A stretch of DNA of 64,000 bases from Arcuatula senhousia (lineage: Eukaryota > Mollusca > Bivalvia > Mytilida > Mytilidae), in assembly GCA_963971305.1 (NCBI GenBank), contig CAXARO010000170.1, positions 1-64,000 on the forward strand, read 5' to 3'. Both the position numbers and the translations under genes were made by a program. Position 1 is the first letter of the stretch. Every line of letters starts with the position of its first letter. The notes beneath the pieces were generated by a model. That model did not search any database. It saw only the letters and a list, made by a program, of their open reading frames with translations, and was not told where the DNA came from. Shown piece after piece: positions 34,621 to 48,268 of this stretch.

Positions 34621-35275
34621 CGGTAAACAGGAAGTAGACTTTATAGTAGCATTTAATCCATATACACCATATGTAACCATAGGATAAAGCTTTAAGCTGT
34701 ATACAAGATATCAAACCCCTTTCTCATGTAGTTGCTTGGGAAACTGTGACGGAAATTTAACATTTATGTCTATTATGTGTAAAAACCTAATTATTCGGTA
34801 AACAGTTAGTAGACTACCTACATGTAGGAACATAAAATTGCTATACACCATATGGTACTATAGGATTACGCTGTATACAAAATATCAGACCTCTATCTCA
34901 TGTAGTTGCTGGAAAACTATGACGGAAATTTTGAATTTATGTCCATTATGTGTAAAAACCTAAGCATTCGGTAAACAGGGAGTATACTACATAGGAGCAT
35001 ACAATCAGTATACACCATATGGTACTATAAGATAAAGCTGTATAGAGAATATCAGACCTCCATCTCAAGTAGTTGCTTGGGAAATTGTGACGGAAATTTA
35101 GTATTTATGTCCATTATGTGTAAAAATCTAAGTATTCGGTTAACAGAAAGTAGACTACCTAGGAGCATTAAATCGGTATACAGCATATGGTACTATAGGA
35201 TAAAGCTGTATACAAAATATCAGAATTCTATCTCGTGTAGTTGCTTAGAAAACTGCGACGGAAGTTTTGTTACGG
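34621..35275 (+). repeat. Tandem array, four units of about 172 bp
   Basis: Unit starts ('CGGTAAACAG' or variant) lie at 34621, 34796, 34969 and 35137. Each holds 'TACACCATATGGTACTATA' and 'GACGGAAATTT'. The array ends in 'ACGGACGGACGAACGGACGG', a common tail of bivalve repeats. Confidence 0.85.
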
Positions 35276-36333
35276 ACGGACGAACGGACGGACAAGTGTA
35301 AAACAGTATACCCCCTCCTATTCGAAGCGGGAGGGGGGGGTAGAAATATTTTGCACATTGCATACAGTAGCTATAAATTCGACCAAAGATCATTACAATT
35401 GAAGATTTGATGTATCAATCAATCAATGAAAACCAATATCTGTTTAAGAAATTGTTGCTAGTAAAATGCCTCTATTTCGGGGAAATGGAAGCTGAAATGA
35501 TTAATCGGTATGAAAATGGGGAAAAATCTCGTCATGATTATTCTTTTTGATAGGCTAAAAGCAGCACAATTATCAAAAGTAATCTTTAGCAGATTACAAT
35601 TATTAGACCGAATTTGATGTTCTTTCTGTGGTTGGCATTTAAAAGATGCCATTGACATGATTGATACATGTGACAATAAATGACCAGACAATGCACAGCA
35701 CTGGATCTGAACGTAATCCAACTTATAATTTTATGTGAGTGATATTTTAAGTAGCTTAATGAAATAAAGCCTTATTGTAAAGCCAATATATTTCGAAGTC
35801 AAAATATGTTACTGTTTTATAACAAATTGGTGAGGTGTCATATGGTGTTTGGTAATTATAAGCCTAATGCCGGTCTCGATTTTTTAGGCATTAGGCTTAT
35901 TTTCTAGTCTTTAACCTTAATGTCTGGTACAATTTAGGCAATAACCTTATTGCCTATGCATTTGGCTTTATGCCTGCTTTTGCTTATTACCGCTATCATA
36001 TACACACACAAACAAACTGAATATAAAGATAATTACTAATTTTGACAAATTCACCGTGAACATGTGTATATTTTGATTTTATTTTCCGAAATGGCCATAC
36101 AGCACATTAAAATTAAAAGCAGTTGGAGTTAACATGTGTTGTGGTCTCATGTTCATTTACTCCATATCCTTTCATAAATTATTTGGGGGTATGGCACGGG
36201 GATGCGGATCTGAAGCGGACGATTGACAGGTAAGTCTGCGTTCAGTTTGTTTGATTCCCGAAAAATAAAGATTCTACTGCGAAAAGCGATTTGTCGACGG
36301 AACTCTGTGTCATTTCAGCTTTCTTTACAAAGC
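35276..36333. other. Unassigned sequence
   Basis: Contains the C/G-rich hairpin 'CCCCCTCCTATTCGAAGCGG' at about 35311 and 'GGCATTAGGCTTATTTTCTA' motifs. No gene seen. Confidence 0.45.
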
Positions 36334-36528
36334 TAGCTGTCAGTAACTTCGAGTGTTTTCAAGAGACTTTTTTTACGCACCTTTTTGTCGAGCAGGAACA
36401 ACCGGTCACATTGAAGGCAGCTTAGGTTGCTGGCTGTTTTCCATTGCGGATTTTTTAAATTGTCGTTTATATTGTAGGTTGTATCGCGTACACTTATTCC
36501 ACACCTCATTATCTTCTATACATATAGA
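36334..36528 (+). repeat. Dispersed repeat of 'GGGGGAAGGTTGG' type, partial copy
   Basis: It has the 5' words 'AGCTGTCAGTAACTTCGAGT' and the 3' words 'CACATTGAAGGCAGCT', 'TTTCCATTG' and 'CACTTATTCCACA', but lacks the middle of the family. Confidence 0.7.
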
Positions 36529-36989
36529 ATGAAGGCACTGAAAAACCTATTGGACATAGCTGCATTACGAGATATCGCCACAGTATACTGTTATATAGAA
36601 TAAAGTATGCCTTCTATATTTTTTTTATATGTTATATAATATGACATCCAATATGTTAATATATCGATTTCAGCATAAATTACATGTTATAACAGCAAAA
36701 AGGCAATAATCGTGTCGCAAATGGCTGCAAAAAGAACAATACATACGTAGATAAGTTGTAAAAATAATCTAAGCACCTTAAAAATATAATATACAAATGC
36801 ATTTCAATCTTTATCTATCATTTAACCAACACCAATCGATGTCTTGCCCTGCGTCGCACGGCAAATGCCAAACCATTATATAAACGTTCGTGGTCCAATA
36901 TGGACATTTAATCATGAATTGTTTGACGTGTTGTGTCGTATTTTAAATCGACATACTTGATTTTTTTTACATCAGTCGATGGATGTTTC

Positions 36990-37490
36990 TTAGCTAGCTG
37001 TCAGTAACTTCGAGTGTTCTTAAAAGAGTATCTCTACGTCCCGTTTATTACGGTAATTGTTGTCCTTTTGTCTCAGATACTCTCTTGTTGAATTGAACTT
37101 CTATCGATTTGATTTTTACTGTGTGTTAGTATGTGCTTTGTTATTGATTATCAATAGGGGGAAGGTTGGCGCCAAAAAACTAGTTTAACCCCGCCACATT
37201 TCTAATGTGCCTGTCCTAACCCAGGAATCTTTATCAAATTAGTCGAATTTATGTAATTGTTTTTTTTTGTTTTTTTTTGTCAAGAAGAGGGTCTTTCATT
37301 GCACTTTAGGATTTGGCTTGAATCATATGTAGTTTATTTTCAATCCAGGAGCCAATTGAAAAACAGTGAGCAGCGACCGCTGGTCACATTGAAGGCAGCT
37401 GTCTGTTTTCCATTGTGGATGTTTTAAATTTACGTTTATATTGTAGGCTGTGTCGCCTGCACTTATTCCACATCTCATCTTCTTCTATTA
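36990..37490 (+). repeat. Dispersed repeat of 'GGGGGAAGGTTGG' type, longer copy
   Basis: It repeats the 5' and 3' words of the partial copy 660 bp upstream, and carries the middle part with 'GGTTGGCGCCAAAAAACTAG' and 'ACCCCGCCACATTT'. Confidence 0.78.
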
Positions 37491-37534
37491 AATTAATTGT
37501 TTTTGCCCGGGAGTAGAAAAGACCCGCAGCAGAG

Positions 37535-38374
37535 CCTAACTTGTCGTAAGGGTGTTGGAATTCTAACATCAAAGTTAGTGCTCATGCCACAGAGCGACCA
37601 AGGTGTGTACCCTAGGTGACTGAATAGGGTGGCCCTCGTCTATTATACGGAAACCCTGACCGCTGATCATAGTGGGCCCGTGTGTGGAGAGTGCCACGCT
37701 TCATGCAAGTTAAAGAACGCCAAGTAGCGCACCATATAGGCTAAATTTTCCGCCCCTAGCCACCTCTCCCCTTTTTCCGGTGTCTTCAACATTACCGTAT
37801 CTTTGTTTTCCACCTCACCCCACCCCATCCCCACTTTTCATTTGTCATCATCATTTCATGTTCATTTTATCATCCCTGTCCTGTCCATCGCCTTTAAGGG
37901 TCACCTTTACACTTTGGAAAAAAAATATATTTAACGTCTTTTTTAAGTCTATGTGGTGCCTAAACTACACATTCAATTGCCTAATAAGGCATAGCAGCGT
38001 CTAGATCAATATTGTTTTGCATAAACGTTTAGTGTTTTGAACGAGTACACTTGATTCGTTTTGCCGGGGCATTTTCTTTCCGTTTTTCAGTTCACCCAAA
38101 TATAGCCAAATATCAACAATGCTCTGTCATTTAGCTTCCACGTACTACGTAATTTCGTTATCTTGTAAACTGGAAGGGAAAATGATCGGCGATCTTTATA
38201 TCTAGACGCTAGTGCCTGGCTACTACACTTTATTTTGTGTTTCTAAGTACCGTTTAAGTCGCACATGAACTAGGAAAAAAGGTCAAATATCTACTTTTTT
38301 ATTTGAATAGTAACCATGAACCTTAAGTAACCTATACAACGTTGCAAGGGCGTAAAACACCAGCTCACTCACTC
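37535..38374 (+). repeat. SINE-like dispersed repeat, copy 4, split by a TTAA element
   Basis: The segments 37535-37897 and 38327-38374 match copy 1 ('GCGACCAAGGTGTGTACCCT', 'GAGTGCCACGCTTCATGC', 'TAACCTATACAACGTTGCAA', 'AAAACACCAGCTCACTCACT'). The intervening 425 bp is a separate insertion. Confidence 0.78.
37898..38322. mobile_element. Short TTAA-flanked element (425 bp)
   Basis: TTAA occurs at 37894-37897 and 38323-38326. Removing the insert and one TTAA restores 'GCCTTTAAGTAACC', which aligns base for base with 'GCCTGTAAATAACC' of intact copies. The inverted ends are short (left GGGTCA, right inward GGTTCA). It has no coding capacity and differs in its termini from the TTAA element at 15188. 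Confidence 0.7.
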
Positions 38375-38639
38375 GCAGGACTCACACGAATTCAGCATCT
38401 GATAATCGTTTATTCTCTAAATTACTGAACCGATTTCAACTAAACTTTACACAATTGTTTTATGGGATATTGGCATACATCCTATTGTTTCAAGTTTTAT
38501 AAAAATGGCCGCCGTTCAAAGAGGGGTTTCCTGAGATGGAATGGTTATATCTTAAATGTATGTTTGGAGAGACTTTGTAGATCTAGAGGCGTGCCCCGAA
38601 ACCGTATAGAAATAGCTGCCCTTATTTTACTTGTATTTC
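38375..38639. other. Spacer before the satellites
   Basis: No feature recognised. Confidence 0.45.
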
Positions 38640-41600
38640 AGGTTTTGACGGAGGCATATGTATATGATCCATGCATATCGTCTGTAAAGATCGATGGAAT
38701 AAAACAAATTGTACAAATAAGATAAAGCCATAACAAGGTGTACAATACATCTACATCACCTGTAAAGATAAAATAAAGCCTTGGCGGAGGTGTATGATAC
38801 ATCTACATCGTCAGTAAAGATGAAATAAAGCCTTAACATTGGTAAATGATACAAGTAAATCGTCTGTAAAGATGAAATAAAATCCTGACGAATGTGTATG
38901 CTACATGTACAACGTCTATAAAGATTAAATAAAGCCTTAGCGGATGTGTATGATTATTCTACATCGTTTGTAAAGATACAAAAAAGCCTTTACGGAGGTG
39001 CATAATACATGTACATCGTCTGTAAAGATGAAGTTAAGCCTTGACGGGGGTGTATGATACATGAACTTTGCCTGTTAGGATAAAATAAAGGTTTGAAAAT
39101 GTGTTTTATACTTGTACATCGTCCGTAAAGATGAAATAAAGCATTGACAGAGGTGTATGATAAAGATATCCTTGACACAGGAATAATAAACATGCATGAA
39201 CATCAACTGTAAAGATAAAATAAAGCCTTGACGGATGTGAATGATAATTTTACATCGACTGTAAAGATGAAATTTAGCCTTGACAGAGGTATATGATGTA
39301 AAAGACAAAATAAAGCCTTGAGGCCGGTGTATGGTTCATGTACATCGTCTGTTAAGATGAAATAAGGCCACGACGGAGGTGTATGATACATGTACATCGT
39401 CTGTAAAGATGAAATAAGGCCATCACGGAGGTGTATGATAAATGTACATCATCAGACTATTTGTAAAGATAAAATAAACCAGTTACGGAGGTGCATAATA
39501 TTTGGACATCGTTTGTAAAGATGAAATGAGGCCGTGGCAGGGGTATATGATGATTGAATATCGTCTGTAAAGATAAAATGAAGCCTTGGCGGAGGTATAT
39601 GATACATGTACCTCCACTGTCAGGATGCATCGAAGACTTCACGGAGGTGTATGATACATCTATATCGTCAGTAAAGATGAAATAAAGCCGTGGCGGATGT
39701 TTATGGCGCATTAACGTTGTCTGTTTAGATAAAATAAAGCCATGACTGAGGTGTATGATACATGTGTATCGTCTGTCAAGATGAAATAAAGCCTTCACAG
39801 ACGTGTATGATACATTTACATCGTCTGTAAAGATGACATCAAGCCATGACGGAGGTGTATGATACATGTGTATCGTCTGTCAAGATGAAATAAAGCCTTC
39901 ACGGACGTGTTTGATACATTTACATCGTCTGTAAAGATGACATAACGCCTTGACGGAGGTGTATGATACCTGTGAATCGTCTGTTAGGATGCATTGAAGA
40001 CTTCAAGAAGGTATATGATACATCTATATCGTCAGTAAAGATGAAATAAAGCCGTGGCGAAGGTATATGATACATGTACATCGTCTGTAAAGGTGAAATA
40101 TAGATGTGACGGGGTGTATGATACATGTACTCCATATGTAAAGTAGAAATGAAGTCCTCGCTTAAATATCTACTATGTCCCCATTTAGTTCTCAAAATAC
40201 ATGTTATAATTAGTCCCCATTTTGAATACTCATTAAGTGTGTACAAATTGTAGAAATAAATAAAGCCAAGCTGGAGGTGTGCGATACATGAAAGTCGTCT
40301 GTCAAGATGAAATTATGCTTTGGTTGAGGTATATGACACATTTACATCGTCTGTAAAGATGAAAAAAAGCCTTGGCGGAGGTATATGATGCATTTACGTT
40401 GTCTGTTTAGATAACATAAAGCCATGACTGAGGTGTATGGTACATGTGCATCGTCTGTCAAGATGAAATAACGCCTTCACGGACGTGTATGATACATGTA
40501 CTTTGTCTGTAAAGATGACATAAAGCCTTGACGGAGGTGTATGATACCTGTGAATCGTCTGTTAGGATGCATTGAAGACTTCAAGAAGGTATATGATACA
40601 TCCATATCGTCTGTAAAGATGAAATAAAGCCATGGCGGAGGTATATGATACATGTACATCATTTGTAAAGACGGAGGTGTATGATACACGTACTCCATCT
40701 GTAAAGTTGAAAATGAAGTCCTCGCTTAAATATCTACTATGTCCCCATTAAGTTCTCAAAATACATGTTTTAATTATATAAATAGTCCCCATTTTGAATA
40801 CTCATTAAAGGTGTACAAATTGTAGAAATAAAATAAAGCCAAGCCGGAGGTGTATGATACATCCACATCATCTGTAAAGAAAACATAAAGCGATGGAGGA
40901 GGTATATGATACATCTACATCGTCTGTAAAGAAAACATAAAGCTTTACTGCATCTAGTAGATGTATCATACATCTGCATCGTCTTTAAAGATGAAATAAA
41001 GACTTAAAAGATAAAACTAAGCATTGCGAAAGAGTATGATACTTGTAGATTGTCTGTAAAGATCGAATAAAGTTTTGCCAGAGGTGTACGATACGTGTTC
41101 AAGGTCTGTAAAGTTGAAATTAAGCCTGAACAGAGGTTTATGATGCATGTGTATCGTCTGCACAGATGAAATAAAGCCATGACGGAGATGTATGATACAT
41201 CTACATTGTCTGTAAAGATGAAAGTAAGCTTTGACGGAGGTGTATAATACTTGTACATCTGCTGTAAAGATGAAATAAAGCCATGACGGAGATGTATGAT
41301 ACATCTTCATTATCTGTTAGTTGAAATTAAGCTTTGACTGAGGTGTATAATAAATTATACTTGTACATCTGCTGAAAAGATAAAATAAGGCCGTGACGGA
41401 GTTGTATAATACTTGTACATATGCTGTAAAGATAAAATAAGGCCGTGACGGAGGTGTATAATACTTGTACATCTGCTGTAAAGATAAAATAAGGCCGTGA
41501 CGGAGGTGTATAATACTTGTACATCGACTGTAGAGATAAAATAAGACCATGACGGAGATGTATGTCTGTAAAGATGAAATAAGGCAATGACGGAGGTGTA

Positions 41601-42735
41601 TAATACTTGTACATCTGCTGTAAAGATAAAATAAGGCCGTGACGAAGGTGTATAATACTTTAACATCTGCTGTAAAGATAAAATAAGGCCGTGACGGAGG
41701 TGTATAATACATGACATCGTCTGTAAAGATAAAATAAGGCCGTGAAGGAGGTGTTTGATACATGTGCATCGTCTGTAAAGACAAAATAAGGCCATGACAG
41801 TGGTGTATGATACATGTACATCGTCTGTAAAGATGAAATAAGGCCATCACGGAGGTGTATGATAAATGTACATCATCTGTAAAGATAAAATAAACCAGTT
41901 ACGGAGGTGCATAATATTTTAACATCGTTTGTAAAGATGAAATGAGGCCGTGACAGGGGTATATGATGATTGAATATCGTCTGTAAAGATAAAATAAAGC
42001 CTTGGCGGAGGTATATGATACATGTAACTCGACTGTCAGGATGCATCGAAGACTTCACGGAGGTGTATGATAAATCTATATCGTCAGTAATGATGAAATA
42101 AAGCCGTGGCGGAGGTTTATGGCGCATTAACGTTGTCTGTTTAGATAAAATAAAGCCATGACTGAGGTGTATGATACATGTGTATCGTCTGTCAAGATGA
42201 AATAGAGCCTTCACGGACGTGTTTGATACATTTACATCGTCTGTAAAGATGACATCAAGCCATGACGGAGGTGTATGATACATGTGTATCGTCTGTCAAG
42301 ATGAAATAAAGCCTTCAAGATGATATAACGCCTTGACGGAGGTGTATGATACATGTGCATCGTCTGTTAGGATGCATTGAAGACTTCACGGAGGTGTATG
42401 ATACATTTATATCGTCAATAAAGATGAAATAAAGCCGTTGCGGAGGTATATGACGCATGTACATCGTCTGTAAAGGTGAAATAAAGATGTGACGAGGTGT
42501 ATGATACATGTACTCCGTATGTAAAGTAGAAATGAAGTCCTCGCTTAAATATCTACTATGTCCCCATTTTGAATACTCATTAAGTGTGTACAAATTGTAG
42601 AAATAAAATAAAGCCAAGCCGGAGGTGTGCGATACATGAACATCTTCTGTCAAGATGAAATTATGCTTTGGTTGAGCTGTATGACACATTTACATCGTCT
42701 GTAAAGATGACATTAAGCCTAAACGGATATATATT
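38640..42735 (+). repeat. Satellite A, 52-bp monomer
   Basis: The monomer contains 'TCGTCTGTAAAGATGAAATA', 'AGCC', 'GACGGAGGTGTATGATACAT' and 'GTACA'. By length there are about 78 diverged monomers. A non-satellite segment with 'GTCCTCGCTTAAATATCTAC' and 'GTCCCCATT' interrupts it three times (about 40140, 40690 and 42510). Most of 39420-39980 is repeated at 41870-42300. Minus-strand ORFs up to 177 codons are fortuitous: 52 is not a multiple of 3, so the frames cycle through the same peptide text. Confidence 0.9.
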
Positions 42736-45700
42736 ATACATTCTATGGGGCATTGACCTCAAGAAATCAAGTACCAATCTTTTATTCACGTCATCTAGGG
42801 GTCATATACCATCGACAACCCATTACCAGTCTTTTATGCACGTTATCTATTGGTAATTTATCTAAAAACCCTGTACCAGGATTTTATTCACGTTATCTAG
42901 GGGCCATAAACCACCAACAAAACCCAGTACAAGTCTTTTATTTACTTTATCTAGGGGCCATATACCACCAAAAACACAGTACCATTCTTTTATTAACGTT
43001 ATCTAGGGTTCCTATATCACCAGAAACCCAGTACAAGTCTTTTATTCACGTTATCTAGGGATCATAAACCACCAGAAATCCTGTACCAAGTCTTTTATTC
43101 ACGTTATCTAGGGGTCCTATACCACCAGAAACCCAGGGCCAATCTTTTATTCGCCTTATCTAGGGGTCATATACCACCAGACATCCTGTACCAGTATTTC
43201 ATGCACGTTATCTATGGGTCATTTACCACCGGAAACCCGGTACCAGTCTTTTATGCACGTTATCTAGGGTCATTTACCTCTAAAAACCCTGTACAAGACT
43301 TTTAATCACGTTATATCAGAATCATATACCAGAAGAAGCCTAAAACAAGTCTTTTATTAACGTTATCTAGGGGCCCTAGACCACCAGAAACCTAGGGCTA
43401 ATCTTTTATTCGCCTTATCTAGGGGTCATATACCACCTGAAATCCTGTACCAGTCTTTCATGCACATTATCTATGGATCATTTACCACCGGAAACCCAGT
43501 ACAAGTCTTTTATTCACGTTATCTAGTGGTCATATACCACAAGAAACCCAGTACAAGTCTTTTATTCACGTTATCTAGTGGTGATATAATACCAGAAACC
43601 CATTACAAGTCTTTTATTCGCCTTATCTAGGGGTCATATACCACCAGAAATCATGTACCAGTCTTTTATTCACGTTTTCTAGGGGGCATTTCCCACCGGA
43701 AACCCAGTTCTAGTCTTTTATTCACGTTATCTATGGGTCATACACCACCAGAAACCCAGTACAAGTATTTTATTAACGTTATCTAGGGGTCATATTCCGC
43801 CAGAAACCCATTACAAGTCTTTTATTCACGTTATCTAGCGGCCATATACCACCAGAAACCTAGTACAAGTCATTTATTCACGTTATGTAGGGGTCATATA
43901 CCACCAGAAACCCAGTACTAGTCTTTTATTCATGTTATCTATTGGTCATATTCTACCAGAAACCCAGGGCCAGTCTTTTATTTACGTTTAATAGATGGCA
44001 TTTACCTCCAGCAATTCTGTACCAGTCTTTCATGCACGTTATCTATGGATCATTTACCATCAGAAACCCAGTACTAGTCTTTTATTCACGTTATCTACAG
44101 GGGTCATATACCACCAGAAACCCAGTACAAGTCTTTTATTCACGTTATCTAGGGGTCATAAACCACCAGAAACCCAGTAATAGTCTTTTATGCACGTTAT
44201 CTAGGGGTCATTTACCTCTAAATACCCTGTACAAGACTTTTAATCACGTTGTATCAGAATCATATACCACCAGAAGCCTAGTACAAGTATTTTATTCACG
44301 TTATCAAGGGGCCATATACCACCAGCAGAAACCCAGTACAAGTCTTTTATTAACGTTATCTAAGGGTCCTATACCACCAGAAACCCAGTACAAGTCTTTT
44401 ATTCACGTTATTTAGGGGCCATATACCAACAGAAACCCAGTTCTAGGTTTTTATTCACGTTAAATATGGATCATACACCACCAGAAGCCAAGTACAAGTC
44501 TTTTATTAACGTTATCTAGGGGTCCTATACCACCAGAAACCCAGGGCAATTTTTTTATTCGCCTTATCTAGGGGTCATATACCACCAGAAACCCAGTACA
44601 AGTATTTTATTAACGTTATCTAGGGGTCCTATACCACGAGAAACCTAGGGCAAATCTTTTATTCGCCTTATCTAGGGGTCATATACCACCTGAAATCCAG
44701 TACCAGTCTTTTATGCACGTTATCTATGGGGTCAATTACCACCAACAACCCTGAACCAGTCATTTATTTACAATAAATAGATGGCATTGACCTCCAGAAA
44801 CACTGTACCAGTCTTTTATTCACGTCATCTAGGGGCCATATGCCACCAGAAACATAGTACAAGTCTTTTATTCACGTTATCTAGGGGTCATATACCACCA
44901 GAAACCCAGGGCCAATCTTTTATTCGCCTTATCTAGTGGTCATATACCGCCTGAAATCCTGTACCAGTCTTTTATTCACGTTATCTATGGGTCATATACC
45001 ACCAGCAACCCTGAACCAGTCTTTTATTGATGTTTAATAGATGGCATTGACCTTTAGAAACACTGAACCAGTCTTTCATGCACGTTATCTATGGATTATT
45101 TACCACCGGAAACCCAGCACTAGTCTTTTATTCACGTTATCTAGTGGTCATATACCACCAGAAACCCAGTACAAGTCTTTTATTCACGTTATCTAGGGGG
45201 CATTTACCACCAGAAACCCAGTACTAGTCTTTTATTCACGTTATCTATGGGTCATACACCACCAGAAACCCAGTACAAGTCTTTTATTCAAGTTATCTAG
45301 GGGTCATATTCCACCATAAACCCAGTACAAGTCTTTTATTCACGTTATCTAGGGGTCATATACCAACAGAAACCCAGTACAAGTCTTTTATTCAAGTTAT
45401 CTAGGGGTCATATACCACCAGAAACCCAGTACAAGTCTTTTATTCAAGTTATCTAGGGGTCATATACCAACAGAAACCCAGTACAAGTCTTTTATTCACG
45501 TTATCTAGGGGTCGTATACCACCAGAAACCCAGTACAAGTATTTTATTAACGTTATCTAGGGGTCCTATACCACTGTCTTTTATGCACGTTATCTATGGG
45601 TCAATTACCACCAGCAACCCTGAACCAGTCATTTATTTACATTAAATAGATGGCATTGACCTCCAGAAACACTCAGTCTGTACCAGTCTTTTATTCTCGC

Positions 45701-48268
45701 TATCTAAGGGTCCTATACCACCAGAATACCAGTACAAGTCTTTTATTCACGTTATTTAGGGGCCATATACCAACAGAAACCCAGTTCTAGTCTTTTATTC
45801 ACGTTATCTATGGGTCATACACCACCAGAAGCCAAGTACAAGTCTTTTATTAACGTTATCTAGGGGTCCTATACCACCAGAAACCCATGGCCAGGGCATT
45901 TTTTATATTCGCCTTACCTAGGGGTCATATACCACCAGAAACCGAGTACAAGTATTTTATTAACGTTATCTAGGGGTCCTATACCACCAGAAACCCGGGG
46001 CCAATCTTTTATTCGCCTTATCTAGGGGTCATATACCACCTGAAATCCTGTACCAGTCTTTTATGCACGTTATCTATGGGTCAATTACCATCAACAACCC
46101 TGAACCAGTCATTTATTTACAATAAATAGATGGCATTGACCTCCAGAAACACTGTACCAATCTTTTATTCACGTCATCTAGGGGCCATATACCACCAGAA
46201 ACATAGTACAAGTCTTTTATTCACGTTATCTAGGGGTCATATACCACCAGAAACCCAGGGCCAATCTTTTATTCGCCTTATCTAGTGTTCATATACCGCC
46301 TGAAATCCTGTACCAGTCTTTTATTCACGTTATCTATGGGTCATATACCACCAGCAACCCTGAACCAGTCTTTTATTGACGTTTAATAGATGGCATTGAC
46401 CTCTAGAAACACTGAACCAGTCTTTCATGCACGTTATCTATGGATTATTTACCACCGGAAACCCAGCACTAGTCTTTTATTCACGTTATCTAGTGGTCAT
46501 ATACCACCAGAAACCCAGTACAAGTCTTTTATTCACGTAATCTAGGGGGCATTTACCACCAGAAACCTAGTACTAGTCTTTTATTCACGTTATCTATGGG
46601 TCATACACCACCAGAAACCCAGTACAAGTCTTTTATTCAAGTTATCTAGGGGTCATATTCCACCATAAACCCAGTACAAGTCTTTTATTCACGTTATCTA
46701 GGGGTCATATACCAACAGAAACCCAGTACAAGTCTTTTATTCACGTTATCTAGGGGTCATATACCACCAGAAACCCAGTACAAGTATTTTATTAACGTTA
46801 TTTAGGGGTCCTATACCACCAGAAACCCAGGGCCAATATTTTATTCGCCTTATCTAGGGGTCATAAACCACCTGAAATCCTGTACCAGTCTTTTATTCAA
46901 GTTATCTATGGGTCAATTACCACCAGCAACCCTGAACCAGTCATTTATTTACAATAAATAGATGGCATTGACCTCCAGAAACACTGTACCAGTCTTTTAT
47001 TCACGTTATCTAGGGGCCATATACCACCAGAAACCTAGTTCAAGTCTTTTATTCACGTTATCTAGGGGTCATATACCACCAGAAACCCAGGGCCAATCTT
47101 TAATTCGCCTTATCTAGTGGTCATATACCGCCTGAAATCCTGTACAAGTCTTTTATGCACGTTATCTATGGGTCAATTACCAGCAGCAACCCTGAACCAG
47201 TCATTTATTTACAATAAATAGATGGCATTGACCTCCAGAAACACTGTACTAGTCTTTTATTCACGTTATCTAGGGGTCATATACCACCAGAAACCTAGTA
47301 CAAGTCTTTTATTCACGTTATCTAGGGGTCATATACCACCAGAAACCCAGGGCCAATCTTTAATTCGCCTTATCTTGTGGTCATATACCACCAGCAACCC
47401 TGAACCAGTCTTTTATTGACGTTTAATAGATGGCATTGACCTCTAGAAACACTGAACCAGTCTTTCATGCACGTTATCTATGGATTATTTACCACCGGAA
47501 ACCCAGTACTAGTCTTTTATTCGCGTTATCTAGTGGTCATATACCACCAGAAACCCAGTACAAGTCTTTTATTCACGTTATCTAGGGGTCTTATACCACC
47601 AGAAATCCAGGGCCAATCTTTTATTCACGTTATCTAGGGGTCATATACCACCAGAAGCCCAGTACTAGTCTTTTATTCACGTTATCTAGTGGTCATATAC
47701 CACCAGAAATCCAGTACAAGTCTTTTATTCACGCTATCTAGGGGTCTTATACCACCAGAAATCCAGGGCCAATCTTTTATTCACGTTATCTAGGGGTCAT
47801 ATACCACCAGAAGCCCAGTACTAGTCTTTTATTCACGTTATCTAGTGGTCATATACCACCAGAAACCCAGTACTAGTCTTTTATTCACGTTATCTATGGG
47901 TCATACACCACCAGAAACCCAGTACAAGTCTTTTATTCACGTTTAATAGATGGCATTGACGTCCGGAAACACTGTACCAGTATTTCATGCAAGTTATCTA
48001 TGGATCATTTACTACGGAAACCCAGTACAAGTCTTTTATTCACGTTATCTAGTGGTCATATACCACCAGAAACCCAGTACAAGTCTTTTATTCACGTTAT
48101 CTAGGGGTCATTTACCACACGAAATCCTGTACCAGTCTTTTATTCACGTTATCTAGGGGTCATATACCACAAGAAACCCAGTACAAGTCTTTTATTCGCG
48201 TTATCTAGGGGTCATATACCACCAGAAATCCTGTACCAGTCTTTTATGCACGTTATCTAGGGTCATTT

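Noticed and set aside
38990..42689. Many minus-strand ORFs of 60-177 codons with similar peptides
   Set aside because: They are the 52-bp satellite read through its cycle of three frames. Their similarity reflects the DNA repeat, and no start, domain or codon signature supports a protein.
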